From Candidatus Sumerlaeota bacterium (lineage in GTDB: Bacteria > Sumerlaeota > Sumerlaeia > JADFCT01): a stretch of 10,174 nucleotides of DNA. Position numbers and translations under genes: made by a program. Under the pieces are notes generated by a model. That model was not told where the DNA came from. It saw only the letters and a program-made list of their open reading frames with translations, and made no database searches. Below are positions 1-6,267 of the stretch, in pieces (position 1 is the stretch's first letter; each line of letters starts with the position of its first letter). Where the stretch lies: assembly GCA_026398575.1 (NCBI GenBank), contig JAPLSP010000415.1, forward strand, positions 1 through 10,174. The letters run 5' to 3'.

Positions 1-2191
1 TCAACACGCCGTCCCAATCCACCTTCGACATGTCTTCGGTCCAGAAATAATCGCGCTGCAAGCGCCACGCCTCGGCGAGCATCTGCCGCCATTCCTCCGT
101 CGGCTCGATGGCGACTTTGGGGCGGTCCAGATCAATCCATCCCGATTTACGCCCTGGCTTGTCGCCATTGCCGCCCTTGTCTTTCTCCGCCAGGCTGTCG
201 GTAGCCGCCGCGACCACGCGCAGGCGGCGGCCCACCTGGATGGCGAGCGCAGAGCGGTCGCGCGAAAGCTGGAAATTCGTGATCCCGTCGGCCACGGTGA
301 TTTCCTCGCGCTTCTTGAAGTCATAGGCCTTGAGCGTGGCCTTGGCGGGGATGTTTGTATCGAACCACGTGCGGCCCAGCGCGCCCTCGACCGGCAGCGT
401 GGTATAAAAGATGCGACGCTTTGTGGCGGCGATCTGGCCATAGATGCCTTCCGCCGCAGGGAAGGCCACGATCCGGTCTTCAATGCCGTCGAAATCAATG
501 ACGATGGGGACGATTTTTTTCTGTTCTGTCTTCGCGCTTGTCCCGCTTTCGCCCGACGCCGCTTCGTCCGATTCCGGCTTGTCGCTTTCGTCATCCTCTT
601 CCCGGCTGTCATTATCAGAGTCTTTTTTCTTCTTGCCGAATCCTTCCGGTTCCGGCACAAACGGCGAAGCAAGGTCTTTGCGCAGGGTGATGGCAAAGGG
701 CTGGGCGCCGCGTGGGAAGCCGGCGTCGAAGAGCAGCCGGTCATAGACCGGATTGAAGATGCGCCCGGAGAGGAAATAGAGATATTTTCCTTCGGGATCG
801 AACGCCGGCTCATAGTCGCTCAGGATGGGACGGGTGATTGCGTGGATTTCGCCGCTTTCAATTTCGCATACCTTGATGACCGACTGCCGGATGTTCACCG
901 ACGATCCGTACGCCGCCCATCGCCCGTCGGGCGACCAGCAGAAGCCGCCGATCATCTGATACTTGTCGTGGTCCAGCGCCTTCATTTCGCCGGATTCGAG
1001 ATTGACGTGCAGCAGTTGCTGGCGATGGTTCGTGATCAGCGCGGCGTCGGCGACGGGCGAGATTTTCATCTCGGTAGGGCGGCCCAAATCCTGCGCCACG
1101 ATCCGCGCCGGCGGCTGGCTGCCGTCAATCCAGTGAATCTCCAGATGATCCTCGCCTCCCATGTCGCTGCAGAGGACGAGGCGTTTGCCGTCATTCAGGA
1201 ATCGCGACAGGCGATAGCGCACTCCCTGCCGTGCGCCCTGCTGCGCGACGGGCCATTCCCAGCAGCCCATGGCGAAGGATTTGCCGCGGCACACGAGCGC
1301 CAGCGACGAGCCATTGGGCGCGAGATCGTAATCCTGCAGGTATCGCGCCGCTTCGACGAATTTGCGGTGCGTCTGGGCGCGCGAACAATGGAAGGCGATT
1401 TCGATTTTCGCGCTGGCGCCGCTTTGCGGATCGAACACATAAAGGTCCGCGCCGGCGTGATAAACGATGCGCCGGCCGTCGCTCGAAGCGTTGCGCGCGT
1501 AAAATTCCCTGTGGTCCGTGTGGCGCTGCAAATCCGAGCCATTGGGATAGGAGGAATAGACATTGCCGATCCCATCGTGGTCCGAAAGGAAATACACGCG
1601 CGCGCCGATCAGCATGGGGTCGGCCAGGTTGCCTTTGAGGTCAATCAGTTTGCGGAATTCACCTCCGCCGTCCGGATCAATCCAGATATCGCCCGCCGTG
1701 CCGCCGCGATAGCGCTTCCATCGCGCCGGATCGCCGTTACGACGCCCCAAGACGGTGATGTTTCCGCAGAATCCAATGCGATTGGCCGGCCCATAAGCCA
1801 GCCGCTGCAATTCGGTTCCATCCCGGTTGATCAGGAATATCCACTCCGGCTGGCGCAATGGCTGACCCGAGACGCTGGCAAACAGAATTCGCTGGTCGTC
1901 GCGCCATCCCAAGACCCGTCCCGCGCTCCCAAGCCACGTCAGTCGCCGCACCTGCCCCCCGCGCGACGGCATGAGATATACTTCCTGCGGTCCATCCTCG
2001 GCGCCCATGAAGGCAAGCCATTGGCCGCCGGGCGAAAAGCGCGGCGTGGCGACGGTCGAGAGGCTGGTCGTCAGCCGCCGCGCAACGCCTCCCGACGCCG
2101 GAACTTCCCACAGATCATCCTCGGCGACGAATACAACCCGGTCTTCATGAATCGTCGGGAAGCGGTAGTAGCCCTGCAATTGAGAAGCCAT
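1..2191 (-). CDS. Tricorn-like serine peptidase, N-terminal 730 residues (3' end outside window)
   Basis: Read leftward from ATG 2191 the frame is open without a stop to the window edge, giving 730 complete codons of a protein that is usually about 1,050 residues. It begins MASQLQGYYRFPTIHEDRVV, the typical start of bacterial Tricorn, with no signal peptide, so it should be cytoplasmic. Residues about 1-330 hold the first beta-propeller (repeated FSPGGQWLAF, RRLT and DLWEVP-type blades). Residues about 330-680 form the second propeller, interrupted at about 515-560 by a Lys/Asp/Glu/Ser-rich insert of the kind common in bacterial members. EEWRQMLAEAWRLQRDYFW near residue 696 opens the core catalytic region. 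The PDZ domain and the Ser/His/Asp catalytic residues lie beyond base 1, so activity cannot be judged. In the family, Tricorn cuts oligopeptides released by larger proteases. Its 5' end is 37 bp after tsaB, so it is probably the distal gene of the operon. Confidence 0.9.
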   Translation of the reverse strand, partial: MASQLQGYYRFPTIHEDRVVFVAEDDLWEVPASGGVARRLTTSLSTVATPRFSPGGQWLAFMGAEDGPQEVYLMPSRGGQVRRLTWLGSAGRVLGWRDDQRILFASVSGQPLRQPEWIFLINRDGTELQRLAYGPANRIGFCGNITVLGRRNGDPARWKRYRGGTAGDIWIDPDGGGEFRKLIDLKGNLADPMLIGARVYFLSDHDGIGNVYSSYPNGSDLQRHTDHREFYARNASSDGRRIVYHAGADLYVFDPQSGASAKIEIAFHCSRAQTHRKFVEAARYLQDYDLAPNGSSLALVCRGKSFAMGCWEWPVAQQGARQGVRYRLSRFLNDGKRLVLCSDMGGEDHLEIHWIDGSQPPARIVAQDLGRPTEMKISPVADAALITNHRQQLLHVNLESGEMKALDHDKYQMIGGFCWSPDGRWAAYGSSVNIRQSVIKVCEIESGEIHAITRPILSDYEPAFDPEGKYLYFLSGRIFNPVYDRLLFDAGFPRGAQPFAITLRKDLASPFVPEPEGFGKKKKDSDNDSREEDDESDKPESDEAASGESGTSAKTEQKKIVPIVIDFDGIEDRIVAFPAAEGIYGQIAATKRRIFYTTLPVEGALGRTWFDTNIPAKATLKAYDFKKREEITVADGITNFQLSRDRSALAIQVGRRLRVVAAATDSLAEKDKGGNGDKPGRKSGWIDLDRPKVAIEPTEEWRQMLAEAWRLQRDYFWTEDMSKVDWDGVL

Positions 2192-2199
2192 GTGAATTG

Positions 2200-2205
2200 C
2201 CTTTC
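2200..2205 (-). promoter_or_regulatory. Ribosome binding site of the Tricorn gene
   Basis: GAAAGG lies 8 nt before ATG 2191 and supports that start. The same GAAAGGCAA string at the same spacing precedes the metalloprotease gene. Confidence 0.55.
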
Positions 2206-2228
2206 AAGGGAGTTTCCAAGGATTGATT

Positions 2229-3077
2229 TCATAAAGCGCAGGATTTCGATTTCATGGGCTCGGCTTGATGCGAATGAACGTATTCGGGTTCCAGCAATTC
2301 CCAGTTATTGCCACAGGTTGGGTCTTTCTGCAGGCGCTCGCATGCGATCAGAGCGACGGCCTCGGCGCTGGGACTGGCATGATCGAGGTCGGCGAATTGC
2401 GCGCGCGCGCCAAGCCGCTTCGCGATTGGATCGCGAAAATCGGCGCAGGCATCGCCCGTGAAGAGAATCAGCGGCGCCGCAAACTCCGGCGCTTCCAGCA
2501 TTGCCAGCCACTCATCCAGATGCAGGCGGCTGTCTTTCATCAAGCGCTCCAATTTCGGAAAGGCGACGCTATCGCTGGAAGCCATTCTGAAGAGCGCCGC
2601 ATAGACCTCTCCGCGGCGGGCGTCGAGCAGAGGGGAGAGAAGGAAAGGGAACTGGGATTGAGATTGAAATTGAGCGGAAGGGTCGGTCGGACTGGTCGGA
2701 CGCGTCGGACCGATCTGACTGGTCGGAGCGGCGAAACTTGAGCCTTGAATCGCCCGCGCAGCCAGCGCTTCGAGCGTTGAAACGCCGATCAACGGCTTGC
2801 CGCTTGCCAGGCAAATTCCCTTGGCCAGGCTCAGTCCGATGCGCACGCCCGTAAAGGAACCCGGACCGATTGAAACCGCCACCGCCCGCAAATCGCGCGG
2901 CGCAATGCCGGCGGTCGCAAGCGCTTGTTGAACCAGCAAGGCTGTCGCTTGAGAGTGAGCCTGATCCTGCTCGACCTTCAGCGAGACCGCAATGCCGCCA
3001 TCCCCCGCCAGCGCCACTCCGCCTTTGCGCGCCGCCGTTTCGATGCCGAGGATATATTGCCCATTGCATGCTGTCAT
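2229..3077 (-). CDS. tsaB: tRNA threonylcarbamoyladenosine biosynthesis protein TsaB
   Basis: TsaB (YeaZ) is the non-catalytic partner that holds TsaD in the bacterial complex making t6A at position 37 of ANN-decoding tRNAs. The 282-residue protein shows the ASKHA fold start ILGIETAARKGGVAL (9-23), the family signature GPGSFTGVRIGLS (71-83), IGVSTLEAL (97-105), LDARRGEVYAALF (151-163) and a C-terminal LEPEYV. E. coli TsaB has about 231 residues. Much of the extra length is a low-complexity Pro/Thr/Ser/Gln insert at about 112-147, encoded by tandem repeats, placed between the signature region and the LDAR motif where E. coli has only a short link. The ATG overlaps the stop of the upstream small gene (ATGA). 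No good Shine-Dalgarno sequence sits at normal distance, so translation is probably coupled. TsaD, TsaC and TsaE are not in the window. Confidence 0.93.
   Translation of the reverse strand: MTACNGQYILGIETAARKGGVALAGDGGIAVSLKVEQDQAHSQATALLVQQALATAGIAPRDLRAVAVSIGPGSFTGVRIGLSLAKGICLASGKPLIGVSTLEALAARAIQGSSFAAPTSQIGPTRPTSPTDPSAQFQSQSQFPFLLSPLLDARRGEVYAALFRMASSDSVAFPKLERLMKDSRLHLDEWLAMLEAPEFAAPLILFTGDACADFRDPIAKRLGARAQFADLDHASPSAEAVALIACERLQKDPTCGNNWELLEPEYVHSHQAEPMKSKSCAL
2654..2729. repeat. Two adjacent in-frame tandem repeats inside tsaB
   Basis: On the plus strand 2685-2729 is five 9-bp units: ggtcggact, ggtcggacg, cgtcggacc, gatctgact, ggtcggagc. Just left of it, 2654-2674 is a degenerate 6-bp repeat (gggatt, gagatt, gaaatt). 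Both periods are multiples of three, so the reading frame is kept. They encode the PTRPTSPTDP-like and QFQSQSQ stretches at TsaB residues about 117-142. Confidence 0.85.
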
Positions 3078-3301
3078 TGAGTTATTGCGGCGAAATCCTC
3101 TGAAATCTCTTTTAGGTCATCTTGAAACAGCTTGTCCTTGGCGCAGGCTGCCATCTGTTTAATCTTGCGCGCTCGATCATTCACTTTTTCCGGCAGGATA
3201 ACGATCACTTCAGCGGCCTGCGACACTGCAATATTCTTAGGCAGTTCAATGACAAGGCGCCGATTCGCCGGAATGCGTATAACTTTGCGGATTGCTTCCA
3301 T
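3074..3301 (-). CDS. Small antitoxin-like protein, no toxin gene adjacent
   Basis: This 75-residue protein starts MEAIRKVIRIPANRRLVIEL. The first 37 residues look beta-rich (IRIPANRRLVIELP, AEVIVILP) and the second half is charged and helical, with KDKLFQDDLKEISEDF at the C-terminus. That arrangement (short beta part, then a helix with an LF-x2-DL-x2-x-x-EDF pattern) resembles small prokaryotic proteins often annotated as type II antitoxins or as conserved hypotheticals. I recall the resemblance but cannot confirm a family. A partner toxin would normally follow immediately; here the next gene, overlapping by 4 bp, is tsaB. A good AGGAG lies 8 nt upstream of the ATG, and the mannosidase stop is only 20 bp before the start. 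It could be an orphan antitoxin, or a small DNA- or protein-binding regulator. Confidence 0.72.
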   Translation of the reverse strand: MEAIRKVIRIPANRRLVIELPKNIAVSQAAEVIVILPEKVNDRARKIKQMAACAKDKLFQDDLKEISEDFAAITQ

Positions 3302-3309
3302 GGCTCTTT

Positions 3310-3314
3310 CTCCT
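3310..3314 (-). promoter_or_regulatory. Ribosome binding site of the antitoxin-like gene
   Basis: AGGAG is 8 nt before ATG 3301. It is the last clear ribosome binding site before the overlapping tsaB start, so it probably serves both genes through coupling. Confidence 0.65.
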
Positions 3315-3321
3315 CTTCTTC

Positions 3322-6222
3322 TTACGGATTCTCCATATATGTATCCACCAGCGACTTGACGATGAAGCGCGTGGGCATGGGGGCGGAATATGTGATTTTT
3401 TTCGTTTCACCCGGATCGAGATCGAAGAAGCAATCCGAGAACCGTCCTTCTTTGATTTCAGTCACCGGCTCGAGCCAAACCCATTTGGCAAAGACGTCCG
3501 TCTTTATGGTGATCTCCACGCCATCCGAGGTTTTTTGAGCCGTTGCCAGAAGCGTAGGTTTGGGCAGTTTGATGTTTTTGAATTTATCGAAGTGATAGGC
3601 GCCGCGCGAGATTTCCGCCCCCGTCTTCGCGTTCGTCAGGCGATAGGTCAGGTATGAATTCTCCGACGTATAGACCGGCGTTCCCGGCGCGGCCAGGAGC
3701 TGCGAGGTGCCTTTGTCCCACGTCATGAGGAAATCATTGGCGGGAACTTTGACGATGACCTCCGAAATCGGCATGCCGGATGTCACCCAATCCTTCTCGC
3801 CCTGGGCCAATATGACCTTGCCGTTGTAAGTCTGCAATTTCCACGTCAGCTTGGCGTTGAGCGGCTTGAGCAAATCACTCGTGCCCCAGATGCTGACCGG
3901 CTCGATGCTGGCGATTTTGGCCGCCTTCGCAGGTTTGTCGCTTTTTTCCTCCTTGTCGCCGCCGCCGCCCGCGCAGCTGACGTGAACCGGCTCATAGAAG
4001 CGCCGCGAGAAATATTGCAGCGCCTTCCAGCGGCCGAAGTAATCAATCGAGCTCCAGCTGGTGACCGGCCAGCAATCATCCAGTTGCCAATAGATCGTTC
4101 CCATGCAGACGGGCATGGAACGCCGCCAGCTTTCCACGCCCGTGCGCATCGCCTCGCCCTGCTGCAGCTGCGAGAGAATGACAAAGTTGGCGAAGCCGTT
4201 CGGGATCGCGAAACGATCCATCATCTGCGTCATGATGCGCTGATTGCCGCCGCCGTTTTTCTGATGATGCATGACGTTTGGCTGCGTCAGGTTCAGACTC
4301 CGGCCCGCGGGCTCGAGGGGGTTCTTTTCGACCGCATACGCCGCGATCGTGCGCAGCGGCGGGAACGACTGATAGCCAAACTCCGAAACGAAGCGCGCCT
4401 TGACCGTCTCGAAGTATTCGAACGGCTTCGAGCCGTGCCAGACCGACCACTCGTGCACGTCGCCGTCCGTCGGCAGTCCCGGCTCCTCCGAGTTCACCGA
4501 ATGCGGGCTGGAAGGCCAATAGTCGCGCATGGGATCGAGCGCCGCAATAACCTCCGGCAGCGCCTCGTGGTATAGCTGTTCATAATGCCGCCACTGCGTG
4601 GATTCCTTCTTGTACCAGTTTTTGATCGCCGATTCGCACTCGTTGTTTCCGCACCACAGAACGATGGATGGGTGATTCATGAGACGCTTGACGTTGTCGC
4701 GCGCTTCTTCGCGAACGCTGTCTAAAAACTTTTTATCGCCCGGATAGAGGCTGCATGAGAACATGAAGTCCTGCCAGATCATCAGCCCCATCTCATCGCA
4801 TAAATCATAGAACACGTCGTTCTCATAAATACCGCCCCCCCAAACGCGCAGCATATTCATGTTGCACGCCACCGCGTTCTGGAGCATCGAGCGATAGCGT
4901 TCGGCCGTCAGCGGCTTGACCAGGATATCGCGCGGGATCCAGGGAATGTTTTTGGAGGCCTCCAAGTTGACCCCAAGCTCGGCAAGCACCGGGAACGAAT
5001 CGCATGGAATCCAGTTCGCGCCTTTGCAGAAAACCGGCTGATCGTTGACCAGCATGACAAAAGAAACGCCGGTGTCGTCTTTTTTCGTTTCGAGGCGCGC
5101 TGTGCGGAAGCCGATGCGCCGGATTGCCGTTTGCGATGTGGTTCCCTCGGGCGCCAACATCACTCTGAGATCGTACATCTTCTGGGCGCCCATGCCGTTG
5201 GGCCACCATAAATCCGGATCGCGAACGGTCAGCCGGATGGGATATTCGCCGGCGCCCGCCGAAACAACAATCTCTTTCGTGACCACCGACTCGCCCACCC
5301 TGGCCTGAAGGGTGGCCTTGCCCTGTTCCGGCGCCTTGATCTCCGCATAAACTGTCAGCTCGACCGTGCGCGTGCCGGCGGCGCCCGCGACGCGATGTTT
5401 CTGAATGGTCCGGATGTTTTCGATGCGCGGGCTGTTCGTGGCGAGGATGCGGATTGGCCGCCAAATGCCGCACGTCGCCAGGCGCGGACCCCAATCCCAT
5501 CCGAAGTGATAAGGCGCCTTGCGGAAGAAGGAACTGCCGCCGACGCGGTCGTTGGTTGCCGGGAGCGGCCCGAGGCGCTGCTCGAACGTCGTGCCCAGTT
5601 CATTCATGGGAGCGCGGAAGGTGATTTCCAGCGTGTTGACGCCTTCCTCCAGCATACTATTGAGCGGAATGACCCACTTGCGGAACATATTATCCGTACT
5701 GGCGACTTCCTTTCCGCCGATTTCGATCCGGGTCAGCGTATCGAGGCCGTCGCAGACGAGATCAATCCGTTTGCGCGCCAGAAGGTCTTGCGTGACCGCG
5801 AAGCGCTTGCGGTAAATGTAGTTCTTCTTTTCGATATCCTGAATCTGTGGCGCCAGCTCATTGCGCGCCATGAATGGATCGGGGATGCGCCGGTTCGCGA
5901 GCAGATCGGTATGGACGCATCCCGGGACCTTGGCCGGCAGCCATTGCATGGCGTCATTGCCTTCCTCTGTGAATTCCCAATCGCCGTTGAGATTGATTTC
6001 GATGGCATCGCCTTCGAGCGGGCGCTCCTTGGCGGGGGGAGCGAGTTCCGCAGGCAGGGCCTTGCCAAGCGCCTGGGAGATGGCCTCCGGCTTCGCGGTT
6101 CGCCCGCCTTTGCCCACCTGTGCAGGCGACTTGCGGCAGCTATTCGCTGCCATCCAGATGACGGCGATTACGGCGATCACGGCGATGAGAAGAATGGCGG
6201 CGTTGCGCTTATTGATCTTCAT
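3322..6222 (-). CDS. Beta-mannosidase, glycoside hydrolase family 2, N-terminally anchored or exported
   Basis: The 966-residue protein hydrolyses terminal beta-D-mannosyl residues from mannans or mannosylated glycans. After a charged start and a hydrophobic segment (residues 8-26), NSC at 27-29 is only a poor lipobox, so a membrane anchor or Sec signal is likelier than a lipoprotein. The sugar-binding jelly-roll domain (about 75-260) has LNGDWEFTEEG, KVPGCVHTDLL and HFGWDWGPRLATCGIWRPI. An immunoglobulin-like domain follows (about 260-380), then the TIM barrel (about 390-730) with WGGGIYENDVFYDLCDEMG, WCGNNECE (acid/base Glu528) and FVSEFGYQSF (nucleophile Glu614). Family-typical MHHQKNGGGNQRI and YWQLDDCWPVTSWSSIDYFG are also present. 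C-terminal beta domains include a short Gly/Lys-rich insert at about 751-767. Both catalytic glutamates are present. The ATG is supported by AGGAG 8 nt upstream. Its gene lies 45 bp after the metalloprotease stop, which fits co-transcription. Confidence 0.94.
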   Translation of the reverse strand: MKINKRNAAILLIAVIAVIAVIWMAANSCRKSPAQVGKGGRTAKPEAISQALGKALPAELAPPAKERPLEGDAIEINLNGDWEFTEEGNDAMQWLPAKVPGCVHTDLLANRRIPDPFMARNELAPQIQDIEKKNYIYRKRFAVTQDLLARKRIDLVCDGLDTLTRIEIGGKEVASTDNMFRKWVIPLNSMLEEGVNTLEITFRAPMNELGTTFEQRLGPLPATNDRVGGSSFFRKAPYHFGWDWGPRLATCGIWRPIRILATNSPRIENIRTIQKHRVAGAAGTRTVELTVYAEIKAPEQGKATLQARVGESVVTKEIVVSAGAGEYPIRLTVRDPDLWWPNGMGAQKMYDLRVMLAPEGTTSQTAIRRIGFRTARLETKKDDTGVSFVMLVNDQPVFCKGANWIPCDSFPVLAELGVNLEASKNIPWIPRDILVKPLTAERYRSMLQNAVACNMNMLRVWGGGIYENDVFYDLCDEMGLMIWQDFMFSCSLYPGDKKFLDSVREEARDNVKRLMNHPSIVLWCGNNECESAIKNWYKKESTQWRHYEQLYHEALPEVIAALDPMRDYWPSSPHSVNSEEPGLPTDGDVHEWSVWHGSKPFEYFETVKARFVSEFGYQSFPPLRTIAAYAVEKNPLEPAGRSLNLTQPNVMHHQKNGGGNQRIMTQMMDRFAIPNGFANFVILSQLQQGEAMRTGVESWRRSMPVCMGTIYWQLDDCWPVTSWSSIDYFGRWKALQYFSRRFYEPVHVSCAGGGGDKEEKSDKPAKAAKIASIEPVSIWGTSDLLKPLNAKLTWKLQTYNGKVILAQGEKDWVTSGMPISEVIVKVPANDFLMTWDKGTSQLLAAPGTPVYTSENSYLTYRLTNAKTGAEISRGAYHFDKFKNIKLPKPTLLATAQKTSDGVEITIKTDVFAKWVWLEPVTEIKEGRFSDCFFDLDPGETKKITYSAPMPTRFIVKSLVDTYMENP
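6161..6187. repeat. Three 9-bp tandem repeats in the mannosidase signal region
   Basis: On the plus strand the units are acggcgatt, acggcgatc and acggcgatg. On the minus strand they encode the IAVIAVIAVI core of the hydrophobic N-terminal segment. Copy number change would lengthen or shorten that segment by three residues without shifting frame. Confidence 0.8.
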
Positions 6223-6228
6223 TGGTAA

Positions 6229-6233
6229 CTCCT
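6229..6233 (-). promoter_or_regulatory. Ribosome binding site of the beta-mannosidase gene
   Basis: AGGAG is located 8 nt before ATG 6222, within the 45-bp gap after the metalloprotease stop. No convincing terminator or promoter is seen in that gap. Confidence 0.65.
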
Positions 6234-6267
6234 GAAATCAGTTTTTGCGATTATCTCTTCAAAAAGA

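Noticed and set aside
1..813. Minus-strand open frame of 270 codons at the left edge
   Set aside because: It is very rich in Ser, Arg and Pro and lies in a shifted frame within the Tricorn gene, whose own frame gives clear family sequence.
842..2461. Long plus-strand open frame (539 codons) antisense to Tricorn
   Set aside because: It is codon-aligned with the minus-strand Tricorn frame, has an Arg/Ala-rich composition with no domain, and runs on across the Tricorn start into tsaB. It is open only because the real gene avoids TTA, CTA and TCA codons.
5395..6228. Plus-strand open frame opposite the mannosidase N-terminus
   Set aside because: No domain, and the mannosidase frame on the other strand explains the sequence fully.
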